Shown one piece after another: positions 39,743 through 48,346 of a DNA stretch of 64,000 bases. Under the pieces are notes generated by a model. That model ran no database searches, was not told where the DNA came from, and saw nothing but the letters and a program-made list of their open reading frames with translations. Position 1 is the stretch's first letter. Each line of letters opens with the position of its first letter. Source of the DNA: Bacillota bacterium. Lineage in GTDB: Bacteria; Bacillota; Clostridia; Lachnospirales; Lachnospiraceae. Location of the stretch: NCBI GenBank assembly GCA_023414875.1, contig JAEZMV010000028.1:496001-560000 (forward strand), read 5' to 3'. The position numbers and the translations under genes were made by a program.

Positions 39743-41248
39743 TTGAACTGGTTAGACGGAGTAATTAGCTTTATATCTCCTGAAAGGGGAACTAAACGTG
39801 AAGCTTGGAGAAAAAGTCTAGAAGAATTGCGGAATTATGATGCTGGCAGTAATGATAGATTAAATGCAGGATGGAGAGCAATAAATCAGTCAGCAGAAAT
39901 CACGGATAGGTATAGTAGGGACAATGTCCGGGCAAGAGCCAGAGATCTCGAAAGAAATTCTGACATGATGAATTCTGTAATCGGAGCATATAAGCGTAAT
40001 GTGATCGGTGGCGGATATACCCTACAGGTAAAAACAAAGGATGAAGAAACCAATGAAATAATTGAGAAAGCATGGAAACGCTGGTGTAAGAAACAGAATT
40101 GTGATGTATCAGGAACACAAAGCTTCAATCAGATGATAAGAATGGCCGTAGAGAGGAAAAAAGTGGATGGAGGAATTTTATTCCTCAAAAGGTACACGGA
40201 TGACGGTATGGTACCGTTTAAGCTTCAGGTTATAGAAGTTGATGAACTTGACTCCTCTCATATGATACCAAAGAAATCAGGCAACAAGGTTATTGGTGGT
40301 ATAGAATTCAACAGTTATAACAGACCAGTTGGATACTGGATAAGGCAATATTCACTTGATGGCTTTGAGATTATGGATCCTGTTTATATTGAGGCAAAAG
40401 ATGTTATCTTTTATTTTACAAAAAAGAGACCATCTCAAGTTAGAGAAATGTCAGATATGTCGCCGACTATTACTAGAATACGAGATTCTAATGAATTTAT
40501 GACAGCTGTATCAGTAAAGGAAAGAATTGCTGCATGTCTTTCGGTATTTATAAAGAAAGCAATTCCAGGCAGTGGGTTAGGTCGTACCGGGACAGCTCCT
40601 CAAAGCAAAACAGAGTATGAGGGTAAGACCCTTTCGCCAGGTATGATTAAAGAATTAAATGCAGGAGATGAAGTTCAGGTGGTTAATCCAGCTGGTCAAG
40701 GTGCTGATGCTACAAGTTATATCAAATTGCAGCAGAGATTAATCGGAGCAGGGCAGGGCATTAGTTATGAAGCCACTTCCAGAGATATGTCGGAATCAAA
40801 TTATTCTTCAGCAAGGCAAGGCATGATTGAAGATGAACTTACCTACGGTGAAGAAGTCGAATTATTAATGGAAATTATGGATGAGATTTTTGAAACATTT
40901 GTTATATCTGGATATCTTAACGGATTATTTAACCTTCCTGATTTCTGGAACAAAAAGTATGAATACTTGGAACATGAATGGATAAAGGCTCCAAAGAAAT
41001 GGATTGATCCACTCAAAGAAGCAAATGCAAATAGAATTGCATTAAACACAGGACAAAAAACATTTAAGCAAATAGCGGCAGAGAACGGAAGAGATTGGAA
41101 GGAACAGATTGATGAGATTTATGAAGTTTTGAAATATGGTAAAACAAAAGGAATAGAGATGGGAGGTGTAATATTTGGAAAGAAACAAGATGAATTATAC
41201 GAAGGAGGTCAAGGAGAAGAGTCTACTGACGCGGGCAAAGGAAAATAA
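39743..41248 (+). CDS. Portal protein, lambda family
   Basis: A 501-residue phage portal of the lambda type, which forms the dodecameric ring at one vertex of the capsid for DNA entry. Landmarks are NDRLNAGWRAINQSAEITDRYSRDNVRARARDLERNSD at residues about 35-72, NVIGGGYTLQ, and later ISYEATSRDMSESNYSSARQGMIED, all characteristic. The start is TTG with GGGAGGTAAA upstream. Its 3' end overlaps the protease gene by 74 bases in another frame. Confidence 0.94.
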   Translation: MNWLDGVISFISPERGTKREAWRKSLEELRNYDAGSNDRLNAGWRAINQSAEITDRYSRDNVRARARDLERNSDMMNSVIGAYKRNVIGGGYTLQVKTKDEETNEIIEKAWKRWCKKQNCDVSGTQSFNQMIRMAVERKKVDGGILFLKRYTDDGMVPFKLQVIEVDELDSSHMIPKKSGNKVIGGIEFNSYNRPVGYWIRQYSLDGFEIMDPVYIEAKDVIFYFTKKRPSQVREMSDMSPTITRIRDSNEFMTAVSVKERIAACLSVFIKKAIPGSGLGRTGTAPQSKTEYEGKTLSPGMIKELNAGDEVQVVNPAGQGADATSYIKLQQRLIGAGQGISYEATSRDMSESNYSSARQGMIEDELTYGEEVELLMEIMDEIFETFVISGYLNGLFNLPDFWNKKYEYLEHEWIKAPKKWIDPLKEANANRIALNTGQKTFKQIAAENGRDWKEQIDEIYEVLKYGKTKGIEMGGVIFGKKQDELYEGGQGEESTDAGKGK

Positions 41249-41873
41249 AGAAAATGATGTAGCAGTAGAAGATCAACGTAATATCGGTACTCGATGCCTT
41301 GGTATAACTTCAATCAGAGCTATGGAAGGTACAGGGAATGAACGAAAATTCATTCTTAGCTTTTCGAGTGAACAGCCATATGATAGATGGTTTGGAACAG
41401 AAATCCTCGATCATAGCGAAGGAGCAGTAGATCTTAAAAGAATAAACGATATAGGTTGCCTATTGTTTAATCATAAAAGAGATATTGTTGTTGGTAAAGT
41501 TAATAAAGCTTGGATTGAAAACAACCGAGGTCAAGCTGAGGTTGAGTTCGATACGGATGATGAATCAGAGAAGATCTATCAAAAAGTTAAGAGCGGGACA
41601 CTAAAAGGTGTATCTGTTTCTTATGGAATTGACTCTTGGGAAGAAGTAGCAGCGAATAAGACATCAGCTGATGGCCGGTTCACAGGACCAGCTTATATAG
41701 CAAGAAAATGGACACCATATGAAATTTCAATTGTCAGTGTACCGGCTGATCCAACGGTTGGTGTTGGGCGCGATTTGAAACAGCCAGTTATAAAACCAGG
41801 TGGAAAAAGGTCGCTCAGTTGTTATGAAAAACAACTTCAAATAAACAAAAACATTACAGGAGGTAAAAATTAA
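41175..41873 (+). CDS. Prohead protease
   Basis: A 232-residue maturation protease of the HK97/caudovirus type. The probable catalytic residues are H100 in LLFNHKRDIVVGKV and S147 in LKGVSVSYGI, with EISIVSVPADPTVGVGR at the end of the fold. It cleaves the scaffold part of the capsid protein in the prohead. The start is TTG at 41175, preceded by GGGAGGTG; the gene starts inside the portal gene and ends exactly where the capsid gene begins. Confidence 0.88.
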   Translation: MERNKMNYTKEVKEKSLLTRAKENKENDVAVEDQRNIGTRCLGITSIRAMEGTGNERKFILSFSSEQPYDRWFGTEILDHSEGAVDLKRINDIGCLLFNHKRDIVVGKVNKAWIENNRGQAEVEFDTDDESEKIYQKVKSGTLKGVSVSYGIDSWEEVAANKTSADGRFTGPAYIARKWTPYEISIVSVPADPTVGVGRDLKQPVIKPGGKRSLSCYEKQLQINKNITGGKN

Positions 41874-43378
41874 TGGATCCCAAAGAATTGAGAGACAAAA
41901 AAGTGCAGAGACAGCAGGAGATTTTAAATGTAGCGAAAACTGCTGGAAGAGAATTCACAGAAGAGGAAACAAAAGAGTTTGAAAGTTTACAGAGGGAAAT
42001 TGATCAGCTAAATATCCAGATGGGTGAAGCTGAAAGAAGTCAGTCAGCGACAGAAGATAAGCAAAGAGCGATTGCATCAGAAAGGAACCGTATTTCTGAG
42101 ATTATTTCCCTGGGTAGAGAATTTGGCATTGAAACACAGAAATACATACAGGATGGAACTTCTATTGAAGAAGTCAGAAAAGCAACCATTGAACATATGC
42201 GTGCCAGTGGCTCACCAATCGGAGTTCCTGGAAGACTTGACGTTGGATCGAGTGCCGAAGATAAGTTTAGATCAGCGGCAGCAGATGCACTAATCATGAG
42301 AGGTGGAATAGAAGTTACAAAACCTGCTGATGGTGCTAAAGAATTAATGAGCATGAGCCTTCGAGATCTTGCTATTGAAACATTGCAGGGAGAAGGTATT
42401 TCAGGGTTAAACAGAAGATCAAGCGACGAACTCTATAATATGCTTAGCAGACAGTTCTATAATCCTACAGCTGCCTTCCCGAGTATCCTTGATAATGCCA
42501 TCAACAAATCTTATGTTGAAGGCCACAGAACAGCTCCGGTTACCTTTGATCAGTGGACCAAGAGAGGAACACTCAAAGATTTTAAGACGGTTGAAAATAG
42601 GTATCTGGCTGGCCCTGCCGGTGAATTCTTGGAGGTACCGGAAGGTGGAGAATTAAAGCAGGATACTCCTACCGATGAAAAATTACCGCAAAGAAAATTA
42701 AAGACATACGGTCGTCAGTTCACAATGTCAAGACAAGCATTTATTAACGATGACATCGAATTTCTTTCAAAGATACCTGCAAAGTATGCTGCAGCTGCAC
42801 GTAAGACTCAGAACAAGCAGGTGTATCAGATATTGGTTAATAATCCGGCTGTTTACGATGGTACAGCATTATTTAGTTCTGCGCATAAAAACCTGTTAGC
42901 ATCCGGTACCGGTGTTACGGCAGAAGCTGTCCAGAAGATGTTCATGGCATTGCAGATGCAGACCGATCAGTTCGGTGAGTCAATAGTAATCAGACCAACT
43001 TATATCATCGTTCCTATCGGCTATGCATTTACAATTTATACGATATTTGACAGTCCTACCATTAACACCAGCAGCAATACACAGGCGGTGAATCCTCTTT
43101 ATCGTTATAAAAATCAAATCGTTGTTGTAGAAGATCCTACCATCAATGTTTTGACAAAGAGTGGAGCAATGCCATGGTTTATCGTTGGTGATAAAGCAGA
43201 CACCGATTTCATTCAGGTCGATTATCTCAATGGCCAGGATATTCCTACTATTCGTAGAATGGAAACTCCCGGTCAGCTCGGTTTTGTTTGGGATATTTAT
43301 TTGGACTGGGGTATATCTGTTATGGATTATCGTGGTGCTGTTAAAAATCCGGGTATTAGTCTCGATTTAGGATTATAG
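41873..43378 (+). CDS. Major capsid protein, HK97 fold
   Basis: A 501-residue capsid subunit. The first 75 residues form a charged coiled coil (KELRDKKVQRQQEILNVAKTAGREF, then REIDQLNIQMGEAERSQ) expected to act as a scaffold removed by the protease. The capsid domain follows, including ALFSSAHKNLLASG and VIRPTYIIVPIGYAF and the ending VWDIYLDWGISVMDYRGAVKNPG, which match the Mu/HK97-like group. ACAGGAGGT precedes the ATG at 41874-41876 (frame from 41873). The length is consistent with a scaffold fusion. Confidence 0.92.
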   Translation: MDPKELRDKKVQRQQEILNVAKTAGREFTEEETKEFESLQREIDQLNIQMGEAERSQSATEDKQRAIASERNRISEIISLGREFGIETQKYIQDGTSIEEVRKATIEHMRASGSPIGVPGRLDVGSSAEDKFRSAAADALIMRGGIEVTKPADGAKELMSMSLRDLAIETLQGEGISGLNRRSSDELYNMLSRQFYNPTAAFPSILDNAINKSYVEGHRTAPVTFDQWTKRGTLKDFKTVENRYLAGPAGEFLEVPEGGELKQDTPTDEKLPQRKLKTYGRQFTMSRQAFINDDIEFLSKIPAKYAAAARKTQNKQVYQILVNNPAVYDGTALFSSAHKNLLASGTGVTAEAVQKMFMALQMQTDQFGESIVIRPTYIIVPIGYAFTIYTIFDSPTINTSSNTQAVNPLYRYKNQIVVVEDPTINVLTKSGAMPWFIVGDKADTDFIQVDYLNGQDIPTIRRMETPGQLGFVWDIYLDWGISVMDYRGAVKNPGISLDLGL

Positions 43379-43394
43379 GAGGGAGGATAAATAG

Positions 43395-43721
43395 ATGAAG
43401 GCTTCTTATTGGCAAAGAGGGGAAACCCTTGATTATAAAAATAAAACTGCTTCTATTATTGAAGCAAATACAGTGATTTCACTCGGGAGCAGAATTGGAG
43501 TTGTAGGCGCTCATATTAAACCGGGAGAAGTGGGATCACTTCATGTTACTGGTGTTTTTGAAATGGACAAGGTAGCATCAGAAGAAATTTCCATGGGGAC
43601 ACAGGTATATTTCAATGGAACAGCCATAACTGCTACAGCATCAGGGAATACTTCTGCTGGTTATGCAGCAGCTGATGCAGCTGTTTCAGATGCTATAATC
43701 CTTGTCAAGCTTTTAGGTTAG
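43395..43721 (+). CDS. DUF2190 capsid decoration protein
   Basis: A 108-residue protein of the DUF2190 family. The opening YWQRGETLDYKNKTASIIEANTVISLGSRIGVV and the later AHIKPGEVGSLHVTGVFEMDK are diagnostic. Members bind the outside of the capsid and stabilise it. AGGAGGGAGG precedes the ATG. It directly follows the capsid gene, as in many siphoviruses and myoviruses. Confidence 0.9.
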   Translation: MKASYWQRGETLDYKNKTASIIEANTVISLGSRIGVVGAHIKPGEVGSLHVTGVFEMDKVASEEISMGTQVYFNGTAITATASGNTSAGYAAADAAVSDAIILVKLLG

Positions 43722-43731
43722 GAGTGACTTT

Positions 43732-44001
43732 ATGGATAAGCTAATAGCGATATATCCCATTTTATATCAGTCACATCAATATGATGTTGGTGATGAACTT
43801 CCGGCCAATGATCAAGATATGGTAAATGCTTGGCTTGAAGCTGGAACCGCAAAGTGGCAGGAAGAGCAGGAGTTAAGCGCTAAAGCCAAGTCTGTTACAG
43901 CTCAATCAGGTCTTACAGGTACCGTAATTGGATCTGAGATAGATGGTAATGATTTGGTCGGTGTTGTTCCTAAAACTCCTAGTAGATCTAGGAAGAAATA
44001 G
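43732..44001 (+). CDS. Small head-region protein, unknown
   Basis: An 89-residue protein whose first half (IAIYPILYQSHQYDVGDELPANDQDMVNAWLEAGTAKW) is a short fold often found after DUF2190 genes; the rest is a low-complexity, basic tail (PSRSRKK). TAGGAGTG precedes the ATG. By position it belongs to head completion, but the sequence does not prove it. Confidence 0.62.
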   Translation: MDKLIAIYPILYQSHQYDVGDELPANDQDMVNAWLEAGTAKWQEEQELSAKAKSVTAQSGLTGTVIGSEIDGNDLVGVVPKTPSRSRKK

Positions 44002-44011
44002 GTGATGTTTT

Positions 44012-44350
44012 ATGACTATACCATCGTTTAAGGAACTTGTTCAATCTGATATCACAAATACATTCATGAATGAAAATGAATTTGCGGATATTCATACCAT
44101 TGACGGAAAACAGATGCATGTCATCATCGATAATAATGAAAATATCGAAAGAGAAAAAAGGATTTCGCAAAAACAATTGAATGAAGGAATGTACCTAAAG
44201 CAAGTTCTTATTTATGTAAGTGCGCATGAATACGGACCGCTTCCGGCAGAAGGTAAGCTATTGAAACTTGATCAGAAGCTTCTACGTGTTGTTGATGCAA
44301 TTAATGAGGATGGTTTGTATTCTATCACTCTGGAGGCGAATAAGAGTTGA
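44012..44350 (+). CDS. Head-tail joining protein
   Basis: A 112-residue protein with the pattern of the GpFII-type head-tail connectors: a helical start, VQSDITNTFMNENEFADIHTIDGKQMHVIIDN, then a beta-rich half with GPLPAEGKLLKLDQKLLRVVDAINEDGLYSITLEA. It would form the stopper between neck and tail. The stop overlaps the next gene by four bases. Assignment rests on position and general pattern. Confidence 0.7.
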   Translation: MTIPSFKELVQSDITNTFMNENEFADIHTIDGKQMHVIIDNNENIEREKRISQKQLNEGMYLKQVLIYVSAHEYGPLPAEGKLLKLDQKLLRVVDAINEDGLYSITLEANKS

Positions 44351-44928
44351 TAAAAGTTGATATCGAAAAGCATACAATTCAAGCGATAGAGAAGAAATTG
44401 GGTGCATTGAAGGATAAAACTCCAGAGGTGTTAAAGAAAGCTATTAATGAAACAGCAAAGCAGGCAAGAAAAAGGCTTGCTGTTGAAGCACAAAAGACAT
44501 ACGTAATTAAATCTGGTAAATTTAATAAGGCAATGTCAATAAAAAATGCTACAAAAAGTAAACCGGAAGCAGTAATCGGTGCTACCGGAGCGGTAACCGA
44601 ATTAAAAGATTTTAAGGTTTCCCCAGCAAGATACTATACAGGAGCAAACAGGCCTGAAATTGTAAAAGCTAAGGGATTAAAGCAAAGTAGTATGAAACGA
44701 TTGCAGATGGGTGATCTCAAAGCGTTTGTAGCAAGATTTGCTAGCGGACACCTATCTGTAGTTCAAAGAGTTTCAAAGAATAGATTGCCTATTAAAAAAC
44801 TCTTCAGTCCTTCAGTTCCTAAAATGTTAGGTAATGAGAAAAAGGTGTATGGAGTAGTTGAACCAGAGATTAGTAAAAATTTACAAGATAATCTGGAAAA
44901 ATATATTATGGAAGCACTGGGGGAATGA
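44347..44928 (+). CDS. Minor tail protein Z (GPZ) family
   Basis: A 193-residue basic protein beginning with TTG overlapping the upstream stop. The pattern EVLKKAINETAKQARKRLAVEAQKTYVIKSGKFNKAMSIKNATK matches the GPZ tail completion family. LPIKKLFSPSVPKMLGNEKKV near the C terminus is also typical. Such proteins help finish the tail so that it can join the head. The family match is good. Confidence 0.83.
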   Translation: MIKVDIEKHTIQAIEKKLGALKDKTPEVLKKAINETAKQARKRLAVEAQKTYVIKSGKFNKAMSIKNATKSKPEAVIGATGAVTELKDFKVSPARYYTGANRPEIVKAKGLKQSSMKRLQMGDLKAFVARFASGHLSVVQRVSKNRLPIKKLFSPSVPKMLGNEKKVYGVVEPEISKNLQDNLEKYIMEALGE

Positions 44929-44931
44929 TAA

Positions 44932-45426
44932 ATGACTTCTTTTTTATTACAGGATGATTTAATAGAGGAACTGAAATCTATTTTTAAGGGATTTCTATTA
45001 AAGAAACCACTACTCGACTCTCAGATTAACCCCAAAATTTCAGAACTAAATATATTCAGTCAGAACCTACCGCTACATGAAGATGACAATGAGGAAGATG
45101 ATCCATATCCTTATATCATAGTTAAAATTGACTCAGGGAATATGAAGGGTGACTCAGCTCACGATGTTAGAGTGAGATTAGTTATTGGCATTTTTGATGA
45201 TAACATAAATAGAAATGGACATAAAGATATCCTCAATGTGATTCAAAAGATTTATGAAAGATTTTCTAAGGACCCAGTACTTGCCGGAAAATATGTAATG
45301 AAAGAAAATAATGAAAATCCATTCTCATGGGCTTTGCAGGAAGATGATACCTATCCATATTACTTCGGAGCAATAGAGATGACTTGGGAAACTAGAGCAA
45401 TCAGAAGGGAGAGTAAATTCACATGA
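44932..45426 (+). CDS. Tail terminator / completion protein
   Basis: A 164-residue protein with a mixed alpha-beta pattern: DDLIEELKSIFKGF, then an acidic loop and YPYIIVKIDSGN, VRVRLVIGIFDDN and the helix DILNVIQKIYERFSKD. This matches tail-terminator proteins at this position in related phages. It would cap the tail tube at its upper end and fix its length. The stop overlaps the next gene by four bases. Confidence 0.68.
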   Translation: MTSFLLQDDLIEELKSIFKGFLLKKPLLDSQINPKISELNIFSQNLPLHEDDNEEDDPYPYIIVKIDSGNMKGDSAHDVRVRLVIGIFDDNINRNGHKDILNVIQKIYERFSKDPVLAGKYVMKENNENPFSWALQEDDTYPYYFGAIEMTWETRAIRRESKFT

Positions 45427-45800
45427 AAAAAGAAACGGATTCTAATGTGAAAGAGGAAGTTCAAAGTTCTGATGATAAAACCAAATTAAATGAGACTTTC
45501 TCTCTATCTACAAAAGATACTATAAAAATGACAGATTTAAAAAAAGGCTCAAAATTAGTTAAAGAAAAGGTGATGTATGTAGGACCTACGATTACAGGAG
45601 TGGTAATTCAAAACACCATTTTTAGTAATGGCATTCCTGATACCTTACAGGCTGTAATTAATGATATGCCATCCATCGGTAATTTGTTGGTACCTATCAG
45701 TAAACTACCAGATGCATTAACACAAATAAACAGTAAACAGGGCGCTATGCATATCTTTAATGAGAATGCTAAGCAATATAAGCCAAAGAAGGGAGTATAA
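45423..45800 (+). CDS. Small tail-region protein, unknown
   Basis: A 125-residue protein directly before the tail sheath. The first 40 residues are charged and probably disordered; the rest (VMYVGPTITGVVIQNTIFSNGIPDTLQAVI) is beta-rich. Proteins of this kind precede sheath genes in many clostridial myoviruses, but I know no function for them. ATG overlaps the preceding stop. Confidence 0.6.
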   Translation: MKKETDSNVKEEVQSSDDKTKLNETFSLSTKDTIKMTDLKKGSKLVKEKVMYVGPTITGVVIQNTIFSNGIPDTLQAVINDMPSIGNLLVPISKLPDALTQINSKQGAMHIFNENAKQYKPKKGV

Positions 45801-45803
45801 CAA

Positions 45804-47258
45804 ATGTCATATAATCATGGAATTAGGGTTCAAGAGAATCCTACCAGCATTGCAGTTCCAAAAGTCGGGATCGCCGGTTTACAGGTAATCTTCGGTACAG
45901 CACCGATTAATCTTGCTGAAGATCCTTATAATGCGGCTAATAGATTAGTAATCGCGTACAGCTTCCAAGAGGCAGTTAAACAACTTGGATACAGCGATGA
46001 TTTTGCTAATTATACATTGTGTCAGAGTATCGATGCAAGTTTCCGCATTTTCAAAGTTGCTCCAATCATCTTATGTAATGTTCTTGATCCAGAAGTACAT
46101 AAAGCAACCGTGTCAGAAACTTCATATCCGGTTGTTAACAAGCAGACAACCATTAATATTAAAGGCTTACTACTGGACAAGTTGGTTGTAAAAAAAGAAG
46201 CAGCGACCTTAGTAATGGGTACTGATTACATCACATATTTCGATGAGGAAGGCAATGTGGTAGTTACTTTATTGGATGGTGGGTCAGCGGCTACAGTAAC
46301 TTCTATTTTAGTTGGAGGAGTAAAAATTGATCCTTCCCTTGTGGATGCAACTGATATTATCGGTGGATATGATGCAGCAACCGGCAAGGAAAAAGGAATG
46401 GAGTTAATTAGGCAAGTGTACCCGAAGTTCGGATTTACTCCTGGACTTATTCTAGCACCGGGTTGGAGTCATGATCCTGTTGTAGGAGCTGTCCTTGCAG
46501 CGAAGAGTATTAACATTAATGGAGTATTCCAGTGTGAAAACATCCTTGACCTTGATTGTTCTTCGGAAGGTGCAACAAAATATACTGACTGTGGTCAGGT
46601 AAAAACCGATAGCGGATACACCAATAAACACTCTATCGTTTTGTGGCCTAAGGTGAAAATTGGTACAAAGTTGTATGCATACTCCGCAATTTATGCGGCA
46701 ATGGTTGCATATACAGATGCATCAAGTGATGATGTACCAAATCTTTCTCCATCAAACAAATTACTTGGGATTGGTAGTACAGTGCTTGCCGATGGGACGG
46801 AAGTAATACTTGACCAATTACAGGCAAATGTTTTGAATGGACTTGGAATTGTTACCGCTATCAATATGAACGGTTGGAAGGCATGGGGAAATAATACTGC
46901 GTGTTATCCAGATAACACGGAATATAAGGACCGGTGGATTGCATGCCGTAGATTTTTTTCTTGGTGGTCAAACAGTTTCATTCTATTCTATGTAGATAAG
47001 GTAGATGATCCTAGTAATTTACGATTAATTGAAGCAATCGTTGACTCTGAGAATATCAGAGGAAATAGCTTTGTTTCGCAAGGAAAATGCGCCGGTGCAA
47101 AGATAGTTTTCATTGAGGAAGAGAACCCGATAACAGATATTATGAACGGAAAAATACAGTTCAAACAATATCTAGCGCCATACAATCCCGCGGAGGACAT
47201 TCTTAATGTATTAGAGTTTGACCCCAGCATGATTGAAGCAGCACTTGGAGGTGAATAA
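45804..47258 (+). CDS. Tail sheath protein
   Basis: A 484-residue contractile-tail sheath subunit (P2 FI / Mu L type). The opening NHGIRVQENPTSIAVPKVGIAGLQVIFGTAPIN, the central PKFGFTPGLILAPGWSHDPVV and the C-terminal NPITDIMNGKIQFKQYLAPYNPAEDI are characteristic. The C-terminal strands form the network that contracts on infection. AGGGAGTATAAC precedes the ATG. This gene defines the virus as a myovirus. Confidence 0.96.
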   Translation: MSYNHGIRVQENPTSIAVPKVGIAGLQVIFGTAPINLAEDPYNAANRLVIAYSFQEAVKQLGYSDDFANYTLCQSIDASFRIFKVAPIILCNVLDPEVHKATVSETSYPVVNKQTTINIKGLLLDKLVVKKEAATLVMGTDYITYFDEEGNVVVTLLDGGSAATVTSILVGGVKIDPSLVDATDIIGGYDAATGKEKGMELIRQVYPKFGFTPGLILAPGWSHDPVVGAVLAAKSININGVFQCENILDLDCSSEGATKYTDCGQVKTDSGYTNKHSIVLWPKVKIGTKLYAYSAIYAAMVAYTDASSDDVPNLSPSNKLLGIGSTVLADGTEVILDQLQANVLNGLGIVTAINMNGWKAWGNNTACYPDNTEYKDRWIACRRFFSWWSNSFILFYVDKVDDPSNLRLIEAIVDSENIRGNSFVSQGKCAGAKIVFIEEENPITDIMNGKIQFKQYLAPYNPAEDILNVLEFDPSMIEAALGGE

Positions 47259-47259
47259 G

Positions 47260-47778
47260 ATGAGAGGAATCCCAGAGGTAATACATAGTTTTAATGTATA
47301 CAAAGGCGGTAACCGTCTAATCGGTTTAACGGGAGAAGTTACGCTTCCGGATTTCGAAGCAATGACCGAAACCGTAAGTGGAGCAGGCATACTCGGTGAG
47401 TACGAGGAAGTAATTATCGGTATGTTTGGCAGTATGGAGCAGGAAATTCCTTTCAGAGTTCTTGATGATGATATTTTCACATTAATGAACCCTATGGAAG
47501 TATTGGACCTTACATTAAGAGCATCAGAACAATTCACGGATACAAGCACAGCCGCTATTGGTTTTAAAGGTATGAGAATTGTAATTCGTGGTAAGCAAAA
47601 AGGTTTCAAACCTGGTAAGGTTCAAACCGCTACTCAAATGGACGCTTCAGTAACAGTTGAAGTAGTTTATATCATGATTGAAATTGATGGTGTCCAGAAA
47701 GTGGAACTTGATAAACTAAACTACGTGTATAAAGTCAACGGAGTTGACTTGTTAGAGAAAGTGAGGAAGCAGTGCTAA
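47260..47778 (+). CDS. Major tail tube protein
   Basis: A 172-residue tube subunit of the P2 FII family (GIPEVIHSFNVYKGGNRLIGLTGEVTLPDFE at the start; KVELDKLNYVYKVNGVDLL at the end). It assembles into the rigid inner tube within the sheath. The start is ATG 47260, with TTGGAGGTGA upstream, rather than an earlier frame-open codon. The stop overlaps the next start. Confidence 0.93.
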   Translation: MRGIPEVIHSFNVYKGGNRLIGLTGEVTLPDFEAMTETVSGAGILGEYEEVIIGMFGSMEQEIPFRVLDDDIFTLMNPMEVLDLTLRASEQFTDTSTAAIGFKGMRIVIRGKQKGFKPGKVQTATQMDASVTVEVVYIMIEIDGVQKVELDKLNYVYKVNGVDLLEKVRKQC

Positions 47779-48161
47779 TGAATAAAGATAATAAAAAAGA
47801 AGAAACTTCTTTAGAAGAAAAAGTAGAACACTACTCAGGAGATGTTGTGGATAAGGGTGATGACGAAGAGAATCAGTATCTGATTATTTTCAATAAGCCA
47901 TATAAGTTTGAAGATAATACCTACACGAAAATTGATCTTAGTGGTCTCGATGATCTGAAGGCATCAGATATGATAGCTGCAAACAAGGTAGTGGACCGTT
48001 CTGGATCCTTCAGTTTTCTTCCTGAAATGTCATTGCAATATGCTTGTATCATAGCAGCCAAAGCAACAAAAATGCCAATTGAATTCTTCAATGGTCTGCA
48101 TCCAAGAGAAGCAGTAAAGGTGAAGAATAAGGTTGTCTCTTTTTTCTTCGGGCAGGACTAA
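47778..48161 (+). CDS. Tail assembly chaperone, short form (P2 gpE-like)
   Basis: A 127-residue protein: an acidic start (EETSLEEKVEHYSGDVVDKGDDEEN) followed by a conserved domain with IIFNKPYKFEDNTYTKIDLSGLDDLKASDMIAANKVV and MPIEFFNGLHPREAVKVKNKVVSFFFG. It corresponds to gpE of P2, a chaperone for the tape measure protein. The slippery heptamer TTTTTTC at 48140-48146 is in the correct phase near its end and permits a -1 shift to a longer form. Confidence 0.87.
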   Translation: MNKDNKKEETSLEEKVEHYSGDVVDKGDDEENQYLIIFNKPYKFEDNTYTKIDLSGLDDLKASDMIAANKVVDRSGSFSFLPEMSLQYACIIAAKATKMPIEFFNGLHPREAVKVKNKVVSFFFGQD

Positions 48162-48346
48162 AACCCAGTGACGGCGAAAATATAAGGAAATTAACAATTC
48201 GACTTTCCCTAACCCTTAAGACAGGTCTTGATTATCTACAAGACCTGTCTTTTTTTGAGCTAAGGGAAGTAGCTAAGGAGGTGGCGGAGATTGGCAAAAA
48301 ACAGCAAGGAGTACGAACTGGCAATAAAAATCGCCGGAGAAATTGA
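47778..48346 (+). CDS. Tail assembly chaperone, frameshifted long form (gpE+E'-like)
   Basis: A predicted product of -1 programmed ribosomal frameshifting at TTTTTTC (48140-48146). The zero-frame part (123 residues) continues in the -1 frame for 66 more residues, through LRAGLKPSDGENIRKL, TGLDYLQDLSFFELREVAKEV and a basic end, to TGA at 48344-48346; the total is about 189 residues. This extension overlaps the first 56 bases of the tape measure gene. Such shifts are conserved in long-tailed phages; the short-to-long ratio sets tail assembly. A strong hairpin lies inside the extension. Confidence 0.82.
48218..48257 (+). terminator. Terminator-like hairpin inside the frameshift extension
   Basis: AAGACAGGTCTTG (48218-48230) pairs perfectly with CAAGACCTGTCTT (48239-48251) across an eight-base loop, followed by more T (48252-48256). 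By ordinary rules this is an intrinsic terminator, placed 34 bases before the tape measure start. Confidence 0.75.

Noticed and set aside
47778..48346. Sequencing error or true frameshift mutation in the chaperone gene
   Set aside because: The slippery heptamer is canonical and in phase, the short form ends naturally, and the overlap with the tape measure start is the conserved layout in long-tailed phages.
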